Positions 26,759 to 42,800 of a DNA stretch of 64,000 nt are shown piece after piece. The stretch's first letter is position 1; each line of letters starts with the position of its first letter. The position numbers were made by a program, and so were the translations under genes. The notes beneath the pieces are model-generated. The model searched no databases and was not told the DNA's origin. It saw only the letters and a program-made list of their open reading frames with translations. Origin of the DNA: DATBJG01 sp963790545 (GTDB lineage Bacteria > Acidobacteriota > Vicinamibacteria > Vicinamibacterales > JAMQPK01); NCBI GenBank assembly GCA_963790545.1, contig CAWBPA010000019.1:62001-126000 (forward strand). Direction: 5' to 3'.

Positions 26759-28397
26759 TTAGGTGCCAGTCGGGGAGGCATCAACCTTCGATTCCGCGGT
26801 GGTACTGGCGGCCAGGGCGTGAAACAGATCGAAGTCCGTCACCGGCTTGACCAGATGGGCATCGAACCCAGCCTTTGCCGTTCGCTGACGATCCTGTCGC
26901 TGGCCCCACCCGGTGAGTGCGATGAGTGTGGCGCGCTTGCCCCAGGGGCGGCGCCGTATCTGGCGCGCGGTTTCGTAGCCGTCCATTTTGGGCATCCCGA
27001 GGTCGAGCAGCACAACGTCGGGTTTGAACCTGTTTGCCACCGCGAGCGCCTCCGCACCATCGTGAGCCATTTTCACCTCGTGCCCGCGGAGTTCCAACAG
27101 CGTGGCCAGCGACTCAGCAGCATCGTGGTTGTCGTCGGCGATCAGGATACGGCGAGCTTCAAGGAGTGGGATCGCTTGTCGTTCGGTCGGCTGCTCCAAA
27201 ACGGGCGTTGCCAACGTTCCCAGTAGCGGCAGGCGGACGATGAATGTCGCACCGTGCCCGGATCCGTCACTTTGCGCCGTGACTGTCCCGTCGTGCATTT
27301 CTGTCAGGCGTCTGACCAGCGCCAGTCCGATTCCAAGACCACCCTCGCCAGACATGGATTTTGCGTGAGCGCGAGTGAACAGCTCAAAAACTCTCGGCAT
27401 CACGTCCGACGGGATGCCGATTCCGGTGTCCTTGATACTGATGATCGCCTGACCACCGTCACGGCTGATGTGCAGCACGATTTGGCCGCCGGGCTCAGTG
27501 AACTTCGCGGCATTCTGCAGAATATTCCCGATGATCTGAACAAGTCGTGTTTTATCGCCGTCGACTGTGAGCAGCTCATCAGGCAGTTCGACCGTGAGCT
27601 GGTGCCGGCGCGCGTCGATTGCAGGCCTGGCAGTTTCGACGGCCCGCGCAATCACCGCGCCAATCAAGACAGGCTCGCGGTTCAGCGTAATCATGCCGCG
27701 CGTAATGCGAGACACGTCCAGCAGGTCATCGATCAAACGGACGAGTTGTTCGACTTGACGGTCGATGATGTCGCGCGCGCGCTCCCGTTGTGAAGCTCCC
27801 AGCTCCTTCAGCCGCAACAGTTGGACTGCGGTCCGGATAGGCGCCAGCGGATTCCGCAGCTCGTGCGCGAGCATCGCCAGGAACTCATCTTTTCGCTTGT
27901 CTGCCTCCTGCAACGCGGTGGCCGTCGTCTCTAGTGCGGCAGTGCGGTCCGCTACTCGTTGCTCGAGCTCGGTGTTCAATCGCTCGAGCGCGCGCGTCTT
28001 CCTGTACAACTCTGCAAATACACTGACCTTGGCACGAAGGATTTCCGGAACTACGGGGACCGGCACGTAATCGACGGCTCCGCACTCATAGCCGCGAAGT
28101 CGATCGAGATCGGTCATCAGGATGGCCGAGACGAAGATGATCGACGTCTGCTGAAATCGTGGATGCTGCCTGATCATGGCGGCCAGCTCGTAACCATCGA
28201 AGTCCGGCATGCACACATCGACGAGCACGACCGCGATCTCGTTTTTCAGCAGGCACTCGAGCGCTTCGGTCGCGGAACTGGCCTTCATCAAGTTCTCGCC
28301 CAAGCTCGCCGAGAATCGTCTCGTAGGCGAGGAGCTTCGAGGGCTGGTCGTCGACCAGGAGGATGTTGACTCTGTCGATTCGCGACGTCAGCGTCAT
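26759..28397 (-). CDS. Hybrid histidine kinase, REC-HisKA-HATPase-REC, one frameshift
   Basis: Starting at ATG 28397, the first receiver begins NILLVDDQPSKLLAYETILG. One extra G near 28300 shifts the frame, after which it continues ENLMKASSATEALE and VVLVDVCMPDFDGYELA (phospho-acceptor Asp). A coiled linker leads to the dimerisation helix FLAMLAHELRNPLAPIRTA with the phosphorylated His. The ATP-binding domain follows (NILQNAAKFT, DTGIGIP, GGLGIGLALVRRL). A C-terminal receiver (RILIADDNHDAAE, DVVLLDLGMPKMDG, KPV) closes it. There is no membrane segment, so it is a cytoplasmic phosphorelay hub. It lies directly downstream of the giant HAMP-array kinase on the same strand (14-base gap) and very likely belongs to the same relay. 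Confidence 0.87.
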
Positions 28398-28411
28398 GAT
28401 GATTCCCGCCC

Positions 28412-34708
<6,297 letters not shown>

Positions 34709-34941
34709 GCATAGCTCCTGAAGCGGATAGCGGTTGTCGTAACGCTAGACAATCCGCATCCGAGAAATCTTGTGAAGTTGTCGTGCTTTACGTCAGTAAA
34801 AGCCGTGTGGTAAAGGAACCGGCGATCCGAGCAAGATCCATGCTCGCCCGCGCGCTCATCGGGTTGGCTATCGAATCGAGAAATTGAGTCGGACGCAGGT
34901 GCTCCGGTGGGCAACCTTCGCATGCGATCGAGAGCGAAGGT

Positions 34942-35028
34942 TGGTGCGGAAGAGAGGATTTGAACCTCCACGACCTTGCGGCCACAAGCTCCTGAGGCTT
35001 GCGCGTCTGCCAGTTCCGCCACTTCCGC
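34942..35028 (-). tRNA. tRNA-Leu (anticodon CAG)
   Basis: Read on the minus strand it folds as an 87-nt class-II tRNA. The acceptor is GCGGAAG / CTTCCGC, the D-arm lies in GGCGGAACTGGCAGACGC, and the anticodon stem CAAGC / GCTTG holds loop CTCAGGA (anticodon CAG). A long variable arm follows, then a T-arm with loop TTCAAAT. Discriminator A and an encoded CCA end the gene. Confidence 0.95.
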
Positions 35029-35423
35029 ATTCTTCCGTGGTGGGAACTAAATCGTAACGTCGAAATCACTTGCGGTCAATGTCGCGTCATGCCCCCGGAT
35101 GAGATGTAGAAGCAAATCGCGCTACTCATCCATCGCAGACAGTCACCAGGTTGGGGAAGTGGGTGAACCGAAGCGAACAGGCGCGACCGAAGCGTTCGAT
35201 TGGAACGAGCCGCCTGCGAATGCTATCAAATCGTTCAGGCTACCTTTGCCCGACTGGTCTCGAATTTTCCTAGCAAATCCGCGAAAGAGCGTGAATTAGA
35301 GAGTGAATCAATTGTCACGAAATTCCGAAATTTGTCATGAACCACAGTTGTCGGCCGGTTTTTGTTCTCTCCGCCCGTGTCATTTTCGGACCTTTTTGCG
35401 TTCTTTTTGGTAAGTGAGTGGGG
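35029..35423. other. AT-richer intergenic stretch
   Basis: About 395 bases between the tRNA gene and the response-regulator remnant are noticeably richer in A/T than the rest. I find no convincing gene. A short open frame at 35099-35299 has no motif, no good ribosome-binding site and atypical composition. The end (about 35310-35400) has AT-rich segments that could hold a promoter. Confidence 0.5.
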
Positions 35424-35619
35424 ATGGAGTTCTCCATTCCCCTTGTCCTGATCGTCGAGGATCATCAGGATACTCGTGACCTGTATAACGTCGGCAAAAG
35501 AAACTGCACGACGACTTGGCTGCACGAGCACTCTATTCAAGCCCTTCCGACCAGAGGTGCTCGCCAATGAAGTCCATAGGCTCATCGCCCCCCAACCGGG
35601 TGTCAAAACAGCCGTATAG
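35424..35619 (+). pseudogene. Response-regulator receiver remnant with internal deletion
   Basis: The ATG at 35424 encodes PLVLIVEDHQDTRDLY, the classic start of a receiver domain. About 30 codons later, in the next frame, the sequence reads TLFKPFRPEVLANEVHRLIA and ends VKTAV at 35619. This is the beta5-Lys/alpha5 end of the same domain. Roughly 65 codons, including the phosphorylated Asp, are missing between the two pieces. It cannot be a working receiver. Either a true deletion or a collapsed assembly would explain it. Confidence 0.7.
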
Positions 35620-35809
35620 CGACGGCGACGCGAAACCGTGCCCCGACTGTGGCGGCACAATGAGATTCAACCGTCACTATCCGGTCTTGACCGGTCACTT
35701 GGCATCATCCTCGGAAGAACCGTCAAAGATCGACCGACTGCACTATGTCGCCGCGTGGGTGTGCGAAAATTCAGCCTGCGCGTTTAGTCTGGTCATTTCG
35801 CCAACCTAG
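35567..35809 (+). CDS. Small zinc-ribbon-like protein
   Basis: An open frame of 80 codons from ATG 35567 (or GTG 35600) contains KPCPDCGGTMRFNRHYPV and, near the end, WVCENSACAF. The CxxC and CxxxxC pairs suggest a small zinc-binding ribbon. The 5' part overlaps the response-regulator remnant in another frame, so the later start may be the real one. The partner and role are unknown. Confidence 0.55.
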   Translation: MKSIGSSPPNRVSKQPYSDGDAKPCPDCGGTMRFNRHYPVLTGHLASSSEEPSKIDRLHYVAAWVCENSACAFSLVISPT

Positions 35810-35816
35810 GCCGCTC

Positions 35817-35839
35817 GCTTGCGCGTCTGCCAGTTCCGC
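35817..35839 (-). repeat. 23-nt copy of part of tRNA-Leu
   Basis: GCTTGCGCGTCTGCCAGTTCCGC is identical to bases 34997-35019 inside the tRNA-Leu gene (tRNA positions about 10-32, D-arm to anticodon stem), in the same orientation. The two copies bracket about 800 bp. Confidence 0.8.
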
Positions 35840-35897
35840 ACGGGCGAACAATCTTGATGAGCAGGAGATTCAAGACGGTAGGAGCGCAGAAAAGAAC

Positions 35898-35967
35898 GTT
35901 CTAGGGTTCCAGTTGGAGGAACCCTAGAACTGTAGAACCCTGGAACTTTAGAACCCTACAGAACCCT
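35898..35967. repeat. Hairpin plus AGAACCCT repeats
   Basis: A perfect 13-bp inverted repeat (GTTCTAGGGTTCC 35898-35910 / GGAACCCTAGAAC 35918-35930, 7-base loop) is followed by three AGAACCCT direct repeats (35934, 35950, 35960). It lies between convergent small genes and may act as a terminator. Confidence 0.7.
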
Positions 35968-35970
35968 GAA

Positions 35971-36258
35971 CTACACTCTCCCTGTCACGCGATGCCACGC
36001 GTCGCGCACCGCATCTTTCACCTGCTCCCATGTCGACCGTTCGTCTCGCCCTTCATACCGATCCCAGCCGGTTTCCAAATCGCTTTCGATATCGTCCCAG
36101 AGTTTGCCGGGGTAACGTTCTGCCGCTTCGAAGCCATATCGGTATGCCGGTCTCCAGTACGCGTAGTCCCAGTCTGACGCGTACGGCCTGTTCCTGAATT
36201 CCTCTCGCCAGAATCGATCTTCGGTGGTCCACTCAGTCAATTCTTTGGTTCGCGCCAT
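35971..36258 (-). CDS. Small acidic protein of unknown function
   Basis: The 95-residue product is rich in Trp, Tyr and charged residues (WTTEDRFWREEFRNRPY, DWDYAYWRPAYRYGF, DDIESDLETGWDRYEG) and ends in a likely amphipathic helix (WEQVKDAVRDAWHRVTG). GGGAGG lies just upstream of the ATG. It has no signal peptide. Similar Trp/Tyr-rich small proteins occur beside BON and stress proteins, and a BON lipoprotein gene diverges from it here. The function is unknown. Confidence 0.75.
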   Translation of the reverse strand: MARTKELTEWTTEDRFWREEFRNRPYASDWDYAYWRPAYRYGFEAAERYPGKLWDDIESDLETGWDRYEGRDERSTWEQVKDAVRDAWHRVTGRV

Positions 36259-36505
36259 AAGTACCTCCCAATCTCCTCACGAGGTGCGCCCGCGCACGCG
36301 GTCACGTTCAGAGAATGTGCTGCAAGCCATGCACCACGCAGTCGTCTCTCGCAGTGGGAAGTCTCGCGCGGATGATGTATCGCTTTTGGACCGCGTTCGA
36401 AGTCGTGTGTCCGCAGGTGAACCCTCCCCGGGCAGGAATCACGGCCGCCGCTGACGAGGAACGGGCTTCATTTTTGCACCCCCAACTCGATTTAGGAGGA
36501 ATCAC

Positions 36506-37628
36506 ATGTACAAACCCGCCAGCGCATTCTTCGTCACGCTGGCTGCGGTCGTCAGTCTGGGGATCGTGGCGTGCAATCGGCCAGGCCAGACCGGCGAAGG
36601 GCAACCCGCTGCCGAAGCCACCGACGCGTCGAAAGCTCCGGTCACCGACTCATGGATCACGACCAAGATCGAGGCTCAGTACTTTGCGGACACCGACGTC
36701 AAGGGGCGCGACATCGACGTCACCACGACCAACGGCGCGGTCACGCTTGACGGGCGTGTGGACGGCGAGCGTGCGAGACAGAGGGCCGTCGAAATTGCGC
36801 AGAAGACCGATGGTGTCAACAAGGTCGATGACAGTCTCGAGGTCGGTCCTGCGCCGGCATCCGCCGGTGTCACCGAGCAGGCATCGAGGGGCTGGATCAC
36901 CACGAAGATCCAGGCGCAATACTTCGCAGACCCCGACGTCAAGGGTCGAAACATCGACGTCACGACGGCGAATGGCGTCGTCACGCTCAGTGGAACTGTG
37001 GACAACGAGTCGGCGCGACGACGGGCAATCGAAATTGCCAGGAGCACTGACGGCGTGCGTGAGGTGGAAGACCGCCTTCGAATCGAGACGGCCGGCGCAT
37101 CGCGCGCGGACTCGGAGAGCGCCAAGGTGAGCGACGATGACATCGCCGATCGCATAGAGGCCAAGTACTACAGAGACGAGAATGTGGGCAGCAACGACAT
37201 CGACGTGAGTGCGAACGCCGGCGTCGTGACGTTGAGCGGGACGGTCGATACCGAGAGTGAGCGGCGACGGGCCGTCATGCTCGCCAGACGAACCGCGGGC
37301 GTGACAGGACGTGAACGATGAGCTCAAGGTCGAATCGCGGGTGGCCACCTCTGGGAATAGTGGCAAGAGTGCTGGGAATAATGGCAAGCGGGCCGACCTG
37401 GGCGAGCAAATAGAAGACGCCTGGATTACGACAAAGATCCAGTCCAAGTTTTTTGTCGATGACGAAGTCGACGGCGACATTGACGTGTCGACCAATAAAG
37501 GAGTGGTGACGTTGACCGGTGAAGCCAACAACCCGGAGGCGCGTGAACACGCCGAGGTGATTGCTCGTGAGACCGATGGGGTCACGCGTGTGTCCAATAG
37601 ATTGAGAGTCGCCGCAAAGAGGCGGTAA
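36506..37628 (+). CDS. Lipoprotein with four BON domains, one frameshift
   Basis: The signal peptide ends in a lipobox (VSLGIVAC, Cys lipid anchor). Three BON domains follow (SWITTKIEAQYFADTDVKGR, GWITTKIQAQYFADPDVKGR, DDIADRIEAKYYRDENVGS), each with a V-T-L-x-G turn. One extra base near 37307 (ACAGGACG) moves coding to the next frame. There DVNDELKVESR links to a fourth BON domain (DAWITTKIQSKFFVDDEVDG) that ends at 37628. BON domains bind phospholipid membranes and are linked to osmotic-shock protection, as in OsmY. The stop overlaps the ATG of the next gene. Confidence 0.85.
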
Positions 37629-37969
37629 TGCCGCGGGCAATCTGGAAAGGGTCCCTTTCGTTCGGGTTGGTCACCATTCCAGTCGAGGTGCATACAGGGG
37701 TTCGGGACCACCGTCCGCGGTTCCGACTCCTGCATGCTGATGATCGTTCTGACGACTACCGCGACAACCTCATGCGGGTCATCAAAGCGCGGGTGAAGGG
37801 TGCGCAACCGCGGCTCAAGGACACGAGGGAGCCTGTTCGGGGTGAGGTGGTCGATTTGATGGAACGGCTGCGAAAGAGTCTCGAAGCCACAGGGAAGTCA
37901 GGCACTCAGACGCATAAACGTACGACCAGACGACCGACTCGGGTGCGGCGCGCTCGCCGTGCGGCGTAG
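37628..37969 (+). pseudogene. Ku-type DNA end-binding protein with central deletion
   Basis: The first 40 residues (MPRAIWKGSLSFGLVTIPVE, then RDHRPRFRLLHADD) are the conserved N-terminus of bacterial Ku, the end-binding partner of LigD in non-homologous end joining. The rest (DDYRDNLMRVIKARVKG, EVVDLMERLRKSLEATGK and a basic tail) is the conserved C-terminus. About 165 residues of core, including most of the DNA-encircling barrel, are absent, yet the frame is kept at the joint near 37745-37755. The 113-residue product could not form a normal Ku ring. No ligD is nearby. The start overlaps the BON stop. Confidence 0.78.
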
Positions 37970-37975
37970 GCTCCC

Positions 37976-39855
37976 ATGCGTGTCGCATGCCTCGTCATAC
38001 TCGCCTGCCTCTTAGGAGCCTGCCGGGAGGAGGGGGCCATCAAGGTGACGGACCTGTCCTTCAACGGTAACAAGGCTGTCAGTACTTCCGATCTCAAGAA
38101 CGTACTCGCCACCGGAGAGAGTGGTTGGTTGCCCTGGAGCACCAAGCGCTACTTCGATCGCGAGGAGTTCGACCAGGACCTCAAGAGGATCCAGGCTTTC
38201 TACGCGGACCGTGGATATCCGAGGGCCAGGGTGCAAGGTGTCGATGTGCAGTTCAACGACGCACGTGACGAGGTTCGCGTGCGTATCGACATTGAAGAGG
38301 GGACTCCGCAGCTCGTGGCCAATGTGGCATTGGTTGGATTTGACGAGCTGCCAGAAGAGGAGCGCGCAGAGCTCCAGGAGCAGTTGCCAATGAAGGCCGG
38401 TCGTCCGCTCGATCGACAACTCGTCACCGCCAGCCGTGATCTGGCCGCCAGGACGTTGCGCGAGCGCGGGTATGCCTACGCGTCGGTCCGTGTCACGGAA
38501 AACGGTTCGGAGCCCGAGCGTGTCAACCTTGTGCTGAGCGCTGACTCTGGTCCTCAGACCGCATTTGGTCCCGTCACCGTTGTCGGCAACGCGTCAGTGG
38601 ATGAAAACGTCATCAGGCGCCAGCTCACATTCGAGGAGGGCGATCCCTATCGCGCCGGGCGCGTGACCGAAAGCCAGCGCCGGCTGTACGGGTTGGAACT
38701 CTTTCAGTTCGCGCACGTCGAGCCTCGGCTCGGCGAGGATCAGCCGGTGCAGGTACCGGTCACGGTCACCGTGGCCGAAGGCAAACATCGTCGGCTGCGG
38801 CTGGGTGTTGGATATGGATCCGAGGAAAAGGCGCGAGCCACGGCATCGTGGCGCCACGTGAACTTCCTGGGCGGAGCAAAGACCGCCACGACCGATGTCA
38901 AATGGTCGTCCCTCGAGCGCGGTGCCCGCATCGGGTTGACCGAACCGTATTTCCTGCGCGCGGGCGGATCGCTCCAGTTCACCGTGTCGAACTGGTGGAC
39001 TTCTGAACCTACCTATGACCTTCGAAGTTATGGGGGCCGGGTCACGTTCAGCAATCTCTTCGGGTCAGGCAGTCAGTCCGTTGCGGACAGGTTCACCCGA
39101 AACGAGCTTCGGACCAGCTACATCCGCGAGTTCGAGGACTACGCGATCAGCAACGAGGCCCTGGCGGATCTGTCACTACGGCCCCGCCTCATCGCGCTCG
39201 GCCTGGATCCTCGCACCGGTACCTTCCAAGGGACCTTGTCGGCAATCGAGCTCGGCTTTGAACGCAACACGTCCGGACGGCCGCTCGATCCCAGGACCGG
39301 CTATGTCGCCTCGGTTCACCTGGAAAGGGCGGGCGGAGCCCTGGGAGGGGAGCTTCCGCTACACGGAGGTCGTCCTCGAAGGGCGAAAATACTTTGAGTT
39401 CGGGCAGCGAGCGGTCTGGGCCAATCGCATCAGGGTAGGCACGCTCGGATCGGCAGACATCTCCAGGATTCCATTCTTCAAGCGATATTTCCTGGGCGGG
39501 TCCACGAGCCTGCGAGGATGGGGTCGGTACGAGGTCAGTCCGCTCAGCGGATCGGGTCTCCCGATTGGTGGCCGCTCGATGCTCGAGTCCTCGTCCGAGG
39601 TGCGTATCCGCCTCACCCGAAAATTGTCGGCGGTCGGGTTTATCGATGCCGGCAATGTCTGGACCGACGATTGGCAGTTCCAACTCGACGGGTTGCGCTA
39701 TGCGATCGGCCCCGGGCTTCGCTACGACACGCCAGTCGGGCCCGTGCGTGTCGATTTCGGGAAACAGCTCAACCCAATTCCGGGCTCTCCTGATCGACGG
39801 CGTTCCTGAGGAACGAACATGGCGCGTGCACTTCAGCATCGGCCAGGCATTCTAG
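37976..39855 (+). CDS. Outer-membrane assembly protein of the TamA/BamA (Omp85) family, two frameshifts
   Basis: The N-terminus has a lipobox-like end (LACLLGAC), then POTRA domains (IKVTDLSFNGNKAVSTSDLK, LVANVALVGFDELPEEER, AFGPVTVVGNASVDENVIRR) and a C-terminal beta-barrel. The frame shifts near 39352 (after LGGE, continuing FRYTEVVLEGRKYFEFGQRA). The Omp85 motif FFKRYFLGGSTSLRGWGRYE follows, and the frame shifts again near 39785 to end EERTWRVHFSIGQAF, the aromatic barrel terminus. An Omp85 protein encoded directly before a TamB-like gene is the usual arrangement of a translocation and assembly module that moves autotransporters or phospholipids between membranes. A lipid anchor would be atypical for TamA. 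Confidence 0.87.
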
Positions 39856-42800
39856 GCGTCGGCGCGGTGTCGGCGCGTCCTGTCCGTCTCCTTCTGCGCG
39901 CGCTGGTCCTGCTGGTCGCGACGATCGTCACGCTCACGCTGGTGCTCGCCGCCGTCTCGCAGACTGCACCGTTCAAAGAGTGGATGCGAGGGGTGGTCGT
40001 GCGGCAGGCGGCCCGCTACCTCAACGGCACGCTGTACATCGAACGTCTACGAGGGTCACTCTTCACGAGCGTCGTGCTCGAAGGCGTCACCCTGCAACAC
40101 GAAGGGAAGCCTGCAGTCGCCGCCGAGCAGATCACGGTGCGGTATCACCCTCTCACGCTAATCCGCGACGGCCTCGTGCTCGACAACCTCGGGCTGGTGA
40201 AGCCTGTCATCTACCTGGAGCAGGGGGCACACGGCTGGAACTTCAACCGATTTTTGAAGACCCGCGAGCCAGGCGGGAGACGGCTGTCCATCCGGCTTCG
40301 AACCATCGAGCTGACCTCGGGCCGCCTGGAAATTCGCGACCCGGCCCGGCCGTCGACCGTTCTGAGCAATCTGAACGCAGAACTCAGTTTCTCTTCGTCA
40401 CCCGATCAGATCGTCGTGGGCATCAAGAAGCTCTCTTCGGATATGGCCCCTTCGGGTATGACGTTGCGGCAGGTGTCGGGTTCGGCAACCTTCGGCGGAG
40501 ATAACATCGACGTCCGCGACCTTCGAGTACTGACCGGGCGGAGCGATGTGACCGCGCGATTCGTGTCGCGAGACTCTGGACACGATATCGATGCCACGTT
40601 GATCGGTCAGCCGTTGTCGTTACCGGAATTGAGTCATTTTCTGCCAGGTCTCGATGGCATGACGCTGGAACCCCACGTGAGCGTCGATGCCAGGGGGCAC
40701 CTTGGCGATCTCCAGCTGGACATGACGCTCGACTCGATGGCGGGACGGGTCATCGGCCCGCTCGTCGGCGATTTTGAAGGGCCGCAGCGTAGCCTTCGGG
40801 GCTCGCTCGAGCTCGAGGGCGTCAACCTGGCGCCTGTCCTCATGGCCGTCGGGGACACACGCATTACCGGGCAGACATCGTTCGAGATGACGTTCCCGGA
40901 GGATGCACGTTCCAAAATGGCGGTGTCTTTCAGATTTGCCGGACCTGCCGTGCGGGCGTTCGGCTATAACGTGGCCAATCTGCGCGCCACGGGCGTCTTT
41001 CAGGATCGGGGGTTCAAGGTTGACGGAAGCGCCCATGCGTACGGCGCATCAGTAAATGCAGGTGCCACCGTACAGCTCCCGCGGGAGTCCAGGGGCCCTT
41101 ACTCTTACAAAACTTCCGGGCAATTTCTCAATCTCGATCTCACCAGGTTACCGTCAACGCTCTCATTCCCGCCCTTGCGAAGCCGTCTGGCAGGTTCATT
41201 CGATGTGAGCGGGCAGCGCAGCCAGTGGATCGCGGACGTGCGGCTGAGCGAATCGCAAGCCGAAGACGCGACGATCGGAGAAGGAACGACGGCTCACGTC
41301 GCGTCCCGAGACGGTCAACTTGAATACTCGGCCGCCGGACAGGTTCGGAATCTCGACGTGCAACGGTTGGGGGACCCATTAGAGCTCCCGCTGCTCATGG
41401 ACGATCGCCTGCGCGGTCGTCTGAACGCTGACTTCACGATGACCGGTGCGGGACGGACACTCGACCAGCTGCGCCTCAACGTCAGCGCAGACCTTCACGA
41501 CTCGGAGGCGGGTGGAGGCCGCCTCCCTCAGTTGCACGTTGACGTGGATCTGGCCGATAGACGCCTGACCACCGTCGCGCGCGGTTCGTTCGAGCGCATC
41601 AACCCAACGAGTCTGGGCTTGCAACGGGTCGAGCCGGCTGAGTTGACCGGCACGGCGGATGTCACAGTGGCGGTCGACGAGATTGGGTCGCCGTTGACTC
41701 TCGAGCGTTTTCAGGCGACGGGTTCGGTGATGCTCGAGAAGTCGATCGGTGGCTGGCGTCGCGATCGAAACCTCCGAAGTGAAAGGCACCTACGCCAATC
41801 GCGTCGGCCAGATCGAGCAGCTCACGATCATGGGCACCGATCTCAACGCCACCGTTTCGGGTGTGCTTGCACTCGATGACCAGACCGAATCAAATCTTCA
41901 GTACGATGTGACGGCCTCCGATTTGAAGCTGCTGGCAAAATTCATCAATCGGCCTGTGCAAGGGGCAGCTCGCGCGCAGGGAACTGTCACAGGACGGACT
42001 GAAGCACTGGTCACAGAGGGCACCCTCACCGCCAGTCAGTTCCAGTACGGCGACCGCGCAGACGTTCTCACGTTGAGCAGTGAGTACCGAGTGAGCGTCC
42101 CACAGCTGGACTTCAATCGGGCTTCGGGAAATGCAACGTCTCGAGCGGCCCTGGCAAAGCTCGGCGGGTTCGAGCTGACAGAAATAACCGCGGAAACGAC
42201 CTATCAATCCCCGCAGCTCGAGTTCCGGACGTCGTTCGCAGAGCGCACGCGAGCGGTCGAGCTGGCCGGCAAGGCGCTGCTGCATCCCGACCATCAGGAA
42301 GTCCACCTCCGAACGCTGTCGCTTGCTGTGGGCGAGACCGTGTGGCAATTGACCGCAGGGGAGGAAGCACTGGTCCGCTATGGCAATCAGACGGTGACGG
42401 TCACCGGACTGGAACTCCAGCGAGCCGAACAACGGCTTGCCATGAACGGAACCTTCCTTTTCGGCAACGGTGGAGAGATCACTGCGCCAGGGCTCCACGA
42501 CGTGGAGGTCAGGGCCGAGCGACTTCAAATCAGGGACCTGAACGAGCTCATGCTGGGCGACCGCCAGATTGCGGGAGTGGTGGATGGTTCGGCACATCTG
42601 ACCGGCTCGGCTGCAGCCCCCGAGGTCGATGGCACGTTCAGCCTGACAAATGGAGAGGTCGATGGCGTGTTGTTCGAGTCGCTGCGCGGTGATGTCGACT
42701 ATCGTGATCGGAACCTTCAAATTGATGTCCAGCTCGTCCAGACGCCCGGCGCCACGATGACCGCCATGGGCACGGTACCGCTGTCGCTCTTTCGCGATTC

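Noticed and set aside
35235..35660. 141-codon minus-strand frame near the tRNA gene
   Set aside because: It lies over the response-regulator remnant, which gives recognisable receiver motifs on the + strand. The minus-strand product has no motif.
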